Positions 1 to 8,371 of a DNA stretch of 64,000 nucleotides are shown here, piece after piece. Each line of letters opens with the position of its first letter. The first letter of the stretch is position 1. This DNA comes from Caldalkalibacillus mannanilyticus JCM 10596 (GTDB lineage Bacteria > Bacillota > Bacilli > Caldalkalibacillales > JCM-10596): assembly GCF_000615945.1 (NCBI RefSeq), contig NZ_BAMO01000014.1:24553-88552 (forward strand), given 5' to 3'. The notes under the pieces are model-generated. The model was not told where the DNA came from and did no database searches. It saw only the letters and a program-made list of their open reading frames with translations. The position numbers and the translations under genes were made by a program.

Positions 1-464
1 AGAGTATCTTGAGCAACAGGATGAGGAACTAATTCGACAAGCTGTTTTTCAATCAGCTGAGTTGTTTGATTAGCGTAAGAGCTGAGGATTTCCTGATAAT
101 TAGAGTTAAAGATTCCTTCATGGTAGAAGGAAAGAATTGCTTTAAACAGCAGGAGATATTCTTCAGGTACTTGATGAATGGAATGTCCGAGAGCATCTAG
201 AAATTCCTCTATATGCTGATACTCTTGTTTCAAGGGCTGACTTAAGTCTTCGAACACAATATGCACGGCGCTGCTTAGGATCTCATCGATAGACTTGAAA
301 TGATGAAAAACGTTACTTTTGCTCATACCAATGGTTTGGGCTAATTTGGCTGCCGATAACTCTTTGATTCCTTGTTCTGCAATGAGAGTGATTGCTGTAT
401 GTAGAATGCGAGCCCTCATTTGTTCGCCTTTTTCTATGCGCTTATCTTGTAGATGATGCTCCAT
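1..464 (-). CDS. TetR/AcrR-family transcriptional regulator, truncated by window edge
   Basis: Only the first 154 codons are in the window; the C-terminus lies beyond position 1. The start is ATG at 464-462, preceded by a strong AAGGAGGAG site. Residues about 17-63 form the typical TetR helix-turn-helix (ILHTAITLIAEQGIKELS, then AKLAQTIGMSKSNVFHHF), and the remainder is the helical ligand-binding part. Family members repress their own gene or a neighbouring exporter or enzyme operon and are released by a small ligand. A near-palindrome lies just upstream, suggesting autoregulation. The target genes and ligand cannot be told from this sequence. Confidence 0.85.
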   Translation of the reverse strand, partial: MEHHLQDKRIEKGEQMRARILHTAITLIAEQGIKELSAAKLAQTIGMSKSNVFHHFKSIDEILSSAVHIVFEDLSQPLKQEYQHIEEFLDALGHSIHQVPEEYLLLFKAILSFYHEGIFNSNYQEILSSYANQTTQLIEKQLVELVPHPVAQDT

Positions 465-496
465 TTTGACTCCTCCTTTTCCTTAATCATATAACT

Positions 497-516
497 AACT
501 GATCGATCGGTCAATT
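497..516. promoter_or_regulatory. Candidate TetR operator
   Basis: A 20-bp imperfect palindrome centred on CGATCG, with arms aactgat and gtcaatt (5 of 7 arm positions pair), lies 33 bp upstream of the tetR start. GATCGATCGGTCA-like cores are common in operators of this family. That this regulator binds here is inference. Confidence 0.45.
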
Positions 517-540
517 AATAAATTAAAAATATTTTTCCAA

Positions 541-570
541 GGCAAACTATTTTGAGGAGGTGGGCGTCTA
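541..570 (+). promoter_or_regulatory. Candidate ECF-sigma promoter of the sigV-rsiV operon
   Basis: A -35-like GGCAAAC (541-547) is followed after 17 bp by a -10-like CGTCTA (565-570). Extracytoplasmic sigma factors of the SigV/SigW/SigX group use AAC and CGTC elements at this spacing, and these operons usually autoregulate. The transcript would start about 50 nt before the sigma gene. Confidence 0.4.
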
Positions 571-588
571 TTTTTTAGAAACACAATA

Positions 589-602
589 CGATAGGCCTAT
601 CG
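589..602. repeat. Perfect 14-bp palindrome upstream of sigV
   Basis: CGATAGGCCTATCG reads the same on both strands. It lies in the 5' leader of the sigma gene, about 20 bp after the candidate ECF -10 element, so it could be an operator or an mRNA hairpin. No function can be assigned from sequence. Confidence 0.4.
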
Positions 603-627
603 GAGAAAAAGGAGTTAATACGGTGTC

Positions 628-1113
628 ATGACAAAAGATCAAAAATTCAGAGCAGTAGAAGAGTATGTCATTCAAAATAAAGAAAAATTATATCGTATCG
701 CATATAGCTATGTGAAGAATAAGGAAAACGCCTTGGACATTGTTCAAGAGAGTATTTATAAAGCATTAAGGCAAGTGGAGAGCCTGAAACATGTGGAATA
801 TATCAAAACATGGTTTTATCGAATCATGGTAAATACGGCGATTGATTTTTTGAGAAAGAATAAAAGGATTAGTGTTGTAGAGGATCAAGTATTAGATTCT
901 CATGCCGAGATAAATGAAGATGATTATGCAGATCTTGATCTCCAACATGCTCTCGATTTGTTGCCACCGATATATAAAACGATTGTCATCTTAAAGTATT
1001 TTGAAGATTTAACTCTCGAAGAAATTGCTCAAGTTCTAGGTGAAAATGTGAATACGGTCAAAACAAGGCTATACTCAGGGCTTAAAAAACTTCGAGTGGA
1101 AATGCAAAAATAA
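628..1113 (+). CDS. sigV: ECF RNA polymerase sigma factor, SigV-like
   Basis: This 161-residue protein has the two-domain layout of ECF sigma factors. Region 2 is about residues 12-76 (YSYVKNKENALDIVQES, WFYRIMVNTAIDFLRK) and region 4 about residues 108-158 (LPPIYKTIVILKYFEDL, EEIAQVLGENVNTVKTRL). The next gene, 17 bp downstream, is an RsiV-type anti-sigma factor, which favours SigV. In B. subtilis SigV is released by lysozyme-triggered cleavage of RsiV and turns on envelope modification genes. The usual partner oatA is not adjacent here. ATG 628 is the first possible start in frame; a GGAG lies 13 nt upstream, slightly far. Confidence 0.85.
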   Translation: MTKDQKFRAVEEYVIQNKEKLYRIAYSYVKNKENALDIVQESIYKALRQVESLKHVEYIKTWFYRIMVNTAIDFLRKNKRISVVEDQVLDSHAEINEDDYADLDLQHALDLLPPIYKTIVILKYFEDLTLEEIAQVLGENVNTVKTRLYSGLKKLRVEMQK

Positions 1114-1130
1114 GGTGATGGAGGCTCAAA

Positions 1131-2006
1131 ATGAAAAAGATAGAAGAAGCTAAAAAAAATTATGAAAACATAGAGATACCAGAGGAATTAGATTTTATTG
1201 TACATCAAGCGATTAGGGAGAGTGAAAGAAAAATGAAGAGTCAAAACAAGGTAAAAACATGGGTGATGGGTACCGCTGCTGCGGCTGTATTGTTTGTTGG
1301 AAGTATTAATGTAAGTCCTGCGATGGCGAGTGCTTTAGCGGAGGTCCCAGTAGTCGGGCAATTTGTTAAAGTGGTGACTTTCAGAGAATATAAGGTTGAT
1401 GAAGGAAATTATCAGGCAAATATTCAAATTCCAGCGTTAGAGGGTTTAGAAAATGAAGATCTACAAAAAGGATTGAATGAAAAATACCTTAATGAGAATA
1501 AACAATTATATGAGGAATTTATGAAGGAGATTGAAGAGTTAAAAACGGAGGGGATAGAGGCTCATTTAGGAGTGGATAGCGGATATGAGATTAAGGCAGA
1601 TAACGATAAAATCCTTTCTATAGGAAGATATGTGGTGAATACGGTTGGTTCATCCTCTACCACATTCAAATATGACACGATTGATAAGCAAAACCAAGTA
1701 CTTATTACTCTGCCTAGTTTATTCCTAGATGAGCGTTATATTGAGGTCATTAGCCAAAATATCCAAGAACAGATGAAACAGCAAATGAAAGAGGACCCGG
1801 AAAAAATCTACTGGGTGACGACTGAAGATTTTGATCCATTTGAAAAAATAGCAGCGAATCAAAACTTCTATATCAATAATGAATTCCAATTAGTGATTTC
1901 TTTCGATAAATATGAAGTGGCTCCTGGCTATATGGGAGTAGTTGAATTTATCATTCCAACAGACATTCTTTCTCCTACTCTAGTGAGCACGGAATATGTA
2001 AAATAA
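1131..2006 (+). CDS. rsiV: Anti-sigma factor, RsiV family (DUF3298)
   Basis: This 291-residue membrane protein is predicted to have a short cytoplasmic sigma-binding N-terminus (residues 1-42), one membrane helix at about 44-66 (WVMGTAAAAVLFVGSINV), and an extracellular DUF3298 domain covering roughly 150-285. RsiV holds SigV at the membrane, binds lysozyme directly through its outer domain, and is then cut by signal peptidase and an intramembrane protease (family knowledge). A GGTGATGGAGG-like site precedes the ATG. It is evidently cotranscribed with the sigma gene. The exact inducer in this organism is inferred from the family. Confidence 0.82.
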   Translation: MKKIEEAKKNYENIEIPEELDFIVHQAIRESERKMKSQNKVKTWVMGTAAAAVLFVGSINVSPAMASALAEVPVVGQFVKVVTFREYKVDEGNYQANIQIPALEGLENEDLQKGLNEKYLNENKQLYEEFMKEIEELKTEGIEAHLGVDSGYEIKADNDKILSIGRYVVNTVGSSSTTFKYDTIDKQNQVLITLPSLFLDERYIEVISQNIQEQMKQQMKEDPEKIYWVTTEDFDPFEKIAANQNFYINNEFQLVISFDKYEVAPGYMGVVEFIIPTDILSPTLVSTEYVK

Positions 2007-2111
2007 CACAAAACGAAATGAAAATAAAAGGTTTCCTTCTCTAGATCATGTATAAAACACCCTGTAAAAAATATTTAAATAAAAACAATATTCTGAATGT
2101 ATCATAAATCA

Positions 2112-2139
2112 TTGTTTTCATATAATAAATATGTACAAT
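2112..2139 (+). promoter_or_regulatory. Putative sigma-A promoter of the symporter gene
   Basis: TTGTTT (2112-2117) and TACAAT (2134-2139) are separated by 16 bp, in an AT-rich 158-bp gap. The match is moderate. Confidence 0.4.
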
Positions 2140-2194
2140 ATGAGTAGACATTTGTTTTTATCAGGTGTACAAAAAAAGAGAAGGGGACCATTAT

Positions 2195-3331
2195 ATGAAA
2201 TTAATACTTAAATTGATTATTGGAATTATTGTTGGTATTGTTTTAGGCTTAGTTGGACCTGAATATTTAATTCGGACCTTCATCACACTTAAGTTCCTTT
2301 TCGGTAGCTTCATTGGATTTATCATTCCATTTATTATTCTCTTTTTCATTGCTAGTGGAGTAGCTGGCTTAGGAAAGAGCTCTGGAAGCTTAGTTGGAAA
2401 AACAGTGGGAACTGCCTACGTTTCTACAATTATTGCTGGGTTACTAGCTATTATTATTGCTATTACATTTATTCCTTTCCTAGCAGCAGAAGCAGGCGAT
2501 GTAGCAGAAGGAGCTAAACTAGAGCCGTTTTTGAAGCTTGAGATTGCTCCGATGATGGGAGTAGTAACAGCTCTTGTCACAGCCTTTGTTTTTGGTATCG
2601 GTGTAGCAAAAACAGGGGGAGAAGGGCTGAAAAAGTTTTTTGATGAAGGAAAAGTCGTGATCGAACTAGTCATCACAAAAATTATTATTCCATTCTTGCC
2701 ATTATATATTGCAGGAATCTTTGCTGAAATGGCGTCTGAAGGAACGGTATTTGACACGCTGAAAGTGTTTGGTGTTGTATTAATTCTTGCCATTCTCACA
2801 CATTGGGTATGGCTAGGAATTCTATACACAACGGCTGGAACGATTGCTCAGAAGAATCCGTTATCGCTGTTGAAAAATATGCTTCCTGCGTATTTTACAG
2901 CGATCGGAACAATGAGTAGTGCAGCTACTATTCCAGTGACCTTAAGATCTGTGAAAAATAATAAGGTAAAAGAGGATATTGCTAATTTTGGAGTTCCTCT
3001 ATGTGCAACGATTCATTTATCAGGGAGTATTATTACCATAGTCATGTGCGCGATTGCTGTCATGACTCTCTCACCGGAATTAAGTCAACCTTCATTCGTA
3101 GATATGATTCCCGTTGTCTTTATGCTTGGAATTATTATGATTGCAGCACCAGGAGTTCCAGGTGGAGCTATTATGGCAGCGCTTGGTGTTCTTACTACCA
3201 TGTTGGGCTTTAATGAGGCAGCAATTGGGTTAATGGTAGCTCTTTATATGGCACAAGATAGCTTCGGTACAGCAACAAATGTAACTGGAGATGGAGCGAT
3301 TAATGTTATTGTAGATAAATGGTCTAAATAA
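2195..3331 (+). CDS. Dicarboxylate/amino acid:cation symporter (DAACS family)
   Basis: This 378-residue integral membrane transporter belongs to the GltP/DctA/SstT-like superfamily, which imports glutamate, aspartate, serine or C4-dicarboxylates with Na+ or H+. Family signatures are visible: the serine-rich reentrant loop GTMSSAATIPVTL, the second hairpin GVPGGAIMAALGVL, and the substrate/ion motif NVTGDGAINVIVD near the C-terminus. I start it at ATG 2195, which has a GAAGGGGA site 8 nt upstream; a GTG at 2165 in the same frame lacks one. It is a single-gene unit closed by a strong terminator. The substrate cannot be fixed from sequence. Confidence 0.85.
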   Translation: MKLILKLIIGIIVGIVLGLVGPEYLIRTFITLKFLFGSFIGFIIPFIILFFIASGVAGLGKSSGSLVGKTVGTAYVSTIIAGLLAIIIAITFIPFLAAEAGDVAEGAKLEPFLKLEIAPMMGVVTALVTAFVFGIGVAKTGGEGLKKFFDEGKVVIELVITKIIIPFLPLYIAGIFAEMASEGTVFDTLKVFGVVLILAILTHWVWLGILYTTAGTIAQKNPLSLLKNMLPAYFTAIGTMSSAATIPVTLRSVKNNKVKEDIANFGVPLCATIHLSGSIITIVMCAIAVMTLSPELSQPSFVDMIPVVFMLGIIMIAAPGVPGGAIMAALGVLTTMLGFNEAAIGLMVALYMAQDSFGTATNVTGDGAINVIVDKWSK

Positions 3332-3340
3332 CCATAGGAG

Positions 3341-3384
3341 AAAGCCGTTCGTTACGAGATGGAGAAACGAACGGCTTTTTTTGT
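3341..3384 (+). terminator. Rho-independent terminator after the symporter
   Basis: A 13-bp perfect stem, AAAGCCGTTCGTT paired with AACGAACGGCTTT, is followed by a run of T. Confidence 0.9.
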
Positions 3385-3436
3385 GTGTGAAAAATGCTTT
3401 CCTTAGATATTGCCCTAGTCCTAGAATGAGCCAAGG

Positions 3437-4660
3437 CTATTTGTTCACTCCAGCAGCTACTCTAACTTGGTTTTGCATTGATTCCTGAATCAATCCATCA
3501 TTATGCCTTGTGCTATTTAAAAAATGAATACAAAAGTGACCATTGTAATTGTTAGTGGTTATTGCTTGATCAGAGTGAGGAAAAGAATGCATCGCAGCAG
3601 CTAGTTTTCTTCCTTCGAGGGTTAGAATAATCGCCCTCGGTGTCCACGAGTATTGTCCACCCCATATTTCCCTCATGATTTGAGCATCTTGAGCCGTAAG
3701 TGGCTCTGCATCTGCATGATTTCCACCCATGGTATGGCGGATTCGAAAGGTTCTACCTGATTGAAAATCGGTCACGGTGGCTTCTTTACCAATGGAAAAG
3801 ATATATCTGGCTTCTGTCCACCAATCTAATAATTCTCCATGACGCTGACTAGTGGTCGGTTTTACAGGAACATTGTAGATGGGAATTCGTAATTTCTGTC
3901 CAATAGATAGACTGCTGTTCATCGATAAGTTGTTTTCTTTTAACAATTGAAGCATAGGAATCCCATAACGTAAGCTTAGGTTCCATGGATTTTCACCCGC
4001 TTGAACGGTATGAGTGATATAGCTAATCGTTACACCGTTGTTGCTACTGGCAGGATTGTTGTTCGTTTGATCGTCAGGATTAGGTGGCTTATTTTCATTA
4101 GGAGAATTTGTGTTATTCGCAGGTGATGAATGAGGAGTTGTGTCAATTGTGACTGTTCGTGTTGCCCCATCCCATCCCACTCTATAGCCAAAGGTTTCCG
4201 AAATAAATCGAATTGGGACAAACGTAGATCCATTGACGATTTTAGATGTGGGAATATTCACCTGTCTTCCATTTACCCTTGCTTGTGAAGCGCCGACGAC
4301 AAAGGCGATCTGTGTGTTTCCCTGATTGATTCCTACGGTTCTTGTAGCCCCATTCCACCAAACCCCAGCACCAAAATGGGTAGAAACCGCTCGTAAAGGC
4401 AGGAGTGTCGTGTTATCCTCAATGAAAGGCATGGGTTGGACTTGCAGACGGGCTCCATCCACCATTATGCTGATTTCTCCAGTTGATAATAAGCTGGGCC
4501 CATTCTTTCCTAACTCATTTTCTAATAGGGCAAAGAAGTCTTCATTAGCATCTATCTCTTCTTGACCCTCCATTGTTCTAGACTGCTGATCAAATTGTGG
4601 TGTACAAGCAACGATAAGTAACATAACTAGAATCAAAAGGAATGTTCGGTGTCGTTTCAC
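3437..4660 (-). CDS. Stalk-domain/LysM lipoprotein with YkuD-like C-terminal domain
   Basis: This 407-residue exported protein starts at GTG 4660 after GGGGAGAATAAA. Its signal peptide ends in the lipobox LIVAC (Cys about 19). Residues about 60-175 are the copper amine oxidase N-domain-like stalk repeat (PMPFIEDNTTLLPLRAV, STFVPIRFISETFGYRVGW). A low-complexity Asn/Pro linker follows, then one LysM domain at about 215-262 (HTVQAGENPWNLSLRYGI), which binds peptidoglycan. The last 130 residues hold the conserved-looking pattern MHSFPH followed by NGHFCIHFLNSTRH, reminiscent of the His...Cys motif of L,D-transpeptidases but lacking the usual SHGCIR form. It probably acts in the cell wall; the enzymatic role is inference. 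Confidence 0.72.
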   Translation of the reverse strand: MKRHRTFLLILVMLLIVACTPQFDQQSRTMEGQEEIDANEDFFALLENELGKNGPSLLSTGEISIMVDGARLQVQPMPFIEDNTTLLPLRAVSTHFGAGVWWNGATRTVGINQGNTQIAFVVGASQARVNGRQVNIPTSKIVNGSTFVPIRFISETFGYRVGWDGATRTVTIDTTPHSSPANNTNSPNENKPPNPDDQTNNNPASSNNGVTISYITHTVQAGENPWNLSLRYGIPMLQLLKENNLSMNSSLSIGQKLRIPIYNVPVKPTTSQRHGELLDWWTEARYIFSIGKEATVTDFQSGRTFRIRHTMGGNHADAEPLTAQDAQIMREIWGGQYSWTPRAIILTLEGRKLAAAMHSFPHSDQAITTNNYNGHFCIHFLNSTRHNDGLIQESMQNQVRVAAGVNK

Positions 4661-4918
4661 TTTATTCTCCCCACTGAAAGCTTAATGTATTGATATTGAT
4701 AGTGCTTCCTGCCTACTACTTACTACTAATAATGTACACATCTAGATAAAAAGTATCCTCCCAAAAGTTGTACATTAGACAGATAATTCAGTGTAAAAAG
4801 AGGAAGATGTATGATTTTGTCGAATTAGAATGAAGGAGAAGTGAAAGAGTAAAGAATGTCACTGTGGAATTCTTCTAAGTCCTTTTAGAGTCTTCAAACA
4901 TAGAACGGGGGTGCAACA
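4661..4918. other. Divergent intergenic region
   Basis: These 258 bp separate the minus-strand lipoprotein from the plus-strand GGDEF/EAL gene. It must hold both promoters, but I see no convincing -35/-10 pair, no repeat, and no RNA-like structure. Confidence 0.5.
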
Positions 4919-6577
4919 TTGAACAGAAATCCTATTATCCTTGATGAAGAGCAAATATTTGACATGTTTAAAAACCTTGTTGATATTATTTTTCTTATGA
5001 AATATGAAGAGCCTCGCTCTTTCCGTTATGTCAAATATTCCGAGGATGCTATGTTCTTAGCCTCTTTAAAGCATACAGATCTGAATAAACGAATTGAAGA
5101 TGTCTATGATGAAACAGTGGCAAAAGAATTAAATACACGGTATATGAAAGTGATTGAAACGGGTTCCCCCGTATCCTATGTGGATCGGATGAATATTGCC
5201 GATAGAAGTAAGCAATACGCGGAATCTGTCCTTATTCCTATTTATACACCAGAACACACCTATATCATTGGGCTTACTAAAAACATCACAAAATATTACA
5301 ATTTGGAACACTATCAGAGCACGACAGGAATGCTGCGCTTTTCCCGTTTTAAGCAGTTGCTGGAAGAAATGCGACAGGGGAATTCTGGGGATGATACGCT
5401 TGTCCTCTACACTGTTCAAATTAATGAATTTAAGGACATCAAGGCAATTACAGGAGATTCGTTCCATCAGGTGCTTCTCACTTTTGTGTCTAGATTTCAG
5501 ATGATTGTGAACGAAAATGATCTTATTACTCGCAATGATGGAGATGAATTTGTGATTGCGCGGTGGACAAAAAAGGATAAGGTGCTGGCATATGCGCAAA
5601 AAATCATCGAAACATTATCTACTCCCATCGATATCGACATGCATCGGATCACTACGATTGGAATTTCTGTAGGTATAGCCATAGATCAAAATGAAGAAAA
5701 GAAAAGTGAATTAATCCATCAATCATACAAAGCGATGTTATCCTCCAAGCAAAAGGGAATGAATAGTATTGAGATTTATGATGAAGCCGTTTCGGAGCTT
5801 TTTTCTAACAAAATGAGTTTTGAGTTTGAAGTGAGAAAGGCAATAAAAGAAGGGGAATTTGAGCTTCATTATCAGCCTAAAATAAATCTGCATAATCACT
5901 CCGTACATTTAGAAGCATTAATTCGCTGGAACCATCCTGTAATGGGATTTTTACCACCCATGAGATTTATTCCTCTAGCAGAGAGCTCATCCTTAATTAT
6001 AGACATCGGAAATTGGGTCGTGCAGGAAGTATGTAAGAAAAGTAAAGAAATAAAGCAATTAGGCTTTGATTCCATATCCATTAATATCTCTCCACAGCAT
6101 CTTAAAGAGAGCGGAGCGGTTGATGTCCTTGCCAATATTATAAAACAGCATGGAGTCGACCCTGGATTTATCGATGTTGAAATAACCGAGCAGGTCTTTG
6201 TTAATTTCAAGGAAAATCCGATCTCTTTCAAGCAAATTAAAGATTGTGGATTTTCCTTAACTTTGGATGATTTTGGAGTTCATTACTCTTCTTTGGGTTA
6301 TATCAAAAATCTGCCGATCGACCGAATTAAAATTGATCGATCTTTCATTACACGGATTTTAGATGATCGAAAAGAACAAGAAATCGTCAAAATGATTATA
6401 TCCTTAGCGAACGTACTGGATCTAAAGGTCACGGCTGAAGGGGTTGAAACAGAAGCACAACTAAACGTTTTGCAACAATTAGGGTGTCAGGAATTTCAGG
6501 GGTTTTACTTTAGTAAACCCAAACCTTTAGCCTTGCTTGAAAAAGCGAGTCAATATCTAGACAAATTTGCACTATAA
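4919..6577 (+). CDS. PAS-GGDEF-EAL cyclic-di-GMP signalling protein
   Basis: This 552-residue cytoplasmic protein has no membrane helix. The N-terminal 130 residues resemble a PAS sensor (SYVDRMNIADRSKQYAESVL). The GGDEF domain (about 155-275) has DGDEF in place of GGDEF near residue 206, so cyclase activity is doubtful. The EAL domain (about 315-545) keeps all key residues: EALIRW near 332, NISPQHL, VEITEQ, LDDFG near 450, KIDRSF and AEGVET. It is therefore probably a c-di-GMP phosphodiesterase, possibly GTP-regulated through the degenerate GGDEF. The start is TTG 4919, 8 nt after a GGGGGT site. It is monocistronic. Confidence 0.85.
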   Translation: MNRNPIILDEEQIFDMFKNLVDIIFLMKYEEPRSFRYVKYSEDAMFLASLKHTDLNKRIEDVYDETVAKELNTRYMKVIETGSPVSYVDRMNIADRSKQYAESVLIPIYTPEHTYIIGLTKNITKYYNLEHYQSTTGMLRFSRFKQLLEEMRQGNSGDDTLVLYTVQINEFKDIKAITGDSFHQVLLTFVSRFQMIVNENDLITRNDGDEFVIARWTKKDKVLAYAQKIIETLSTPIDIDMHRITTIGISVGIAIDQNEEKKSELIHQSYKAMLSSKQKGMNSIEIYDEAVSELFSNKMSFEFEVRKAIKEGEFELHYQPKINLHNHSVHLEALIRWNHPVMGFLPPMRFIPLAESSSLIIDIGNWVVQEVCKKSKEIKQLGFDSISINISPQHLKESGAVDVLANIIKQHGVDPGFIDVEITEQVFVNFKENPISFKQIKDCGFSLTLDDFGVHYSSLGYIKNLPIDRIKIDRSFITRILDDRKEQEIVKMIISLANVLDLKVTAEGVETEAQLNVLQQLGCQEFQGFYFSKPKPLALLEKASQYLDKFAL

Positions 6578-6583
6578 GAAGTA

Positions 6584-6613
6584 ATAGCTGTCGAGAATGA
6601 TCTCGGCAGCTAT
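6584..6613. terminator. Hairpin between convergent genes
   Basis: A 13-bp stem (atagctgtcgaga with tctcggcagctat, one G-U pair) and a 4-nt loop lie between two converging genes. The T-run is weak on both sides, so termination may be partial. Confidence 0.55.
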
Positions 6614-6639
6614 TTATGTTGTTCATAGATTCCTGCTGA

Positions 6640-7520
6640 TCAGGGAGTTTTGATTGAGCAAGGAATGGTGTTTGCCTCGTAGCGTAACTGAGTTACGTCA
6701 AATTGTGGAACGAGCTCTTCCTTCATCGCTCTACTAAGTAGTGCGGTGATAGCAGCATATCCGCTTTCTCCTAAATCTGCGCTATACTTGTTCACATATA
6801 GATCAATATGTGCTTGGGCAACCTCTGGCGAAAGCTCTTGAGCATGTTGCATAATATAGGCTTGTGATACTTCAGGGTGCTTCCAAGCATACTCTACTGA
6901 GGAACGAATCCAACCTGTAATAGCCTGTAGGTCTAAGGATCTCTTTGCTATAATGCTCCTAAGGGAATAGGGAGGCCGGTATCCTTTTCCCACCAGTTGC
7001 CCAAATCCTCCACAAGTGCCAGACCATAGGCTGGGTAGGTAAAGCGTGCCTCATGGATCACGAGCCCTGCATCGACTTGACCATCTCGAATAGCAGGCAT
7101 AATCTGCTGAAATGGCATTACAATAATCTCTCCTATGCCCTCAGGTACTTGGCTTGCAGCCCATAGACGAAACAGCAGATAGGCAGTGGAGCGTTCACTA
7201 GGTACGGCAACTCTCTTTCCAGCAATCGCTTTTGTTCCAAGAGTTTCGCCTGTGGATGAAGGCTTACTTAATACAAGCGGACCACAGCCTCTTCCAAGAG
7301 CACCTCCACAGGGAAGCAAGGCGTATTGAGAAAGAACCCAAGGGATGGCGGCATAGGATATTTTTAAGATATCTGGTCCATTGGCTTGTACAGCTAATTT
7401 GTTGGTAACATCAATATCGGCATACGTAACATCAAGCTGAGGGGCTCCTGGTACTAAGCCATGCACCAAAGCATGAAAAATAAACGTGTCATTGGGACAC
7501 GGGGAAAAGACAATCTTCAT
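6640..7520 (-). CDS. mqnD: 1,4-dihydroxy-6-naphthoate synthase MqnD (frameshifted here)
   Basis: MqnD converts cyclic dehypoxanthinyl futalosine to 1,4-dihydroxy-6-naphthoate in the futalosine route to menaquinone. The N-terminal 190 residues (MKIVFSPCPNDTFIFHAL, DILKISYAAIPWVLSQY, GLVIHEARFTYP, then GNWWEKDTGLPIPLGA) and the following SIIAKRSLDLQ...YVNKYSADLGESG are one family protein of about 293 residues, split by a frame change near 6954. Restoring one A (GCATTA to GCAATTA) joins the frames. ATG 7520 overlaps the mqnB stop by 4 bp, so the two are translationally coupled. The break is probably a sequencing error because both halves are fully conserved. Confidence 0.85.
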
Positions 7521-8176
7521 TCTATTACCTCCATTAATGCTGAGCTAGCGCTTTCTAAGATGTCTAGCGCTTCCTTGATTCGCCACGCAGAACGATCTCG
7601 AGGTCCTACGGGATTAGAGATGGCTCTTATTTCTACAATGGGTACGCCTTGTTCATGAGCAGCAAGTGCTACACCATAACCCTCCATCGCTTCCGCAGCG
7701 GCTCCGGGAATACGAATACTCATTTCCTCGGCAGTAGAGGCTGTTCCGGTGACCGTAGATACGGTAAGGATAGGTCCTTTATGAACAGAGATTCCTTTAG
7801 ATTCTATTGAAGTTGTGATTCTTGAAGCGAGAGCCTCATCTACAGAGAGTTGAGTAGAGCCAAAGCCTAGCTGATCTAAGCTAGTGAAGCCTTCTGCTGT
7901 TTGAGCACCTAAATCAGCCGCAATAATCTTCGTAGCTACGACAATAGAACCTACCTCTGCACAATTCGAAAAGCCTCCACCTATCCCAGCGCTGATCACT
8001 AAATCATATTTAGCAGCCTGATTCAAGAGCATCGCTGTACGTACCGCAGCTGCAACAGGCCCTACTCCTGCAACTCTGACATCAAATCGATCATCTCCCT
8101 GCAATCCTCGTAATACAGCCTCTTGCTCGATTGAAACAGCAGTCATGATCAGAATTCTTTTTTTTGATTCCATCAC
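7517..8176 (-). CDS. mqnB: Futalosine hydrolase MqnB
   Basis: This 219-residue enzyme of the purine/uridine phosphorylase-like nucleosidase fold cleaves futalosine to hypoxanthine and dehypoxanthine futalosine in menaquinone synthesis. Signatures are ISAGIGGGF, the active-site stretch EAMEGYGVALAAHE, and EIRAISNPVGPRDRSAWRI near the C-terminus. GTG 8176 (7 nt after AAGGAG) or ATG 8173 may be the start. It forms a two-gene operon with mqnD. The other pathway genes mqnA, mqnC and mqnE are not in the window and must lie elsewhere. Confidence 0.9.
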   Translation of the reverse strand: MMESKKRILIMTAVSIEQEAVLRGLQGDDRFDVRVAGVGPVAAAVRTAMLLNQAAKYDLVISAGIGGGFSNCAEVGSIVVATKIIAADLGAQTAEGFTSLDQLGFGSTQLSVDEALASRITTSIESKGISVHKGPILTVSTVTGTASTAEEMSIRIPGAAAEAMEGYGVALAAHEQGVPIVEIRAISNPVGPRDRSAWRIKEALDILESASSALMEVIE

Positions 8177-8371
8177 CTATAATCTCCTTACCTGACGTTC
8201 TATAAGCACTTATATCAAAAATAACGTGAACTTACAAATGTGTAAAGGAATTTGTCTACTAGAGGATCATGGGATTTTTAGGCGCTGTACTTGCTTGTAA
8301 GACAAATGATAAAATTGGGAGCGAGAGTCATATCTCCGTTAGTCCTACACAATAGAGAGAGTGAATGAGCC

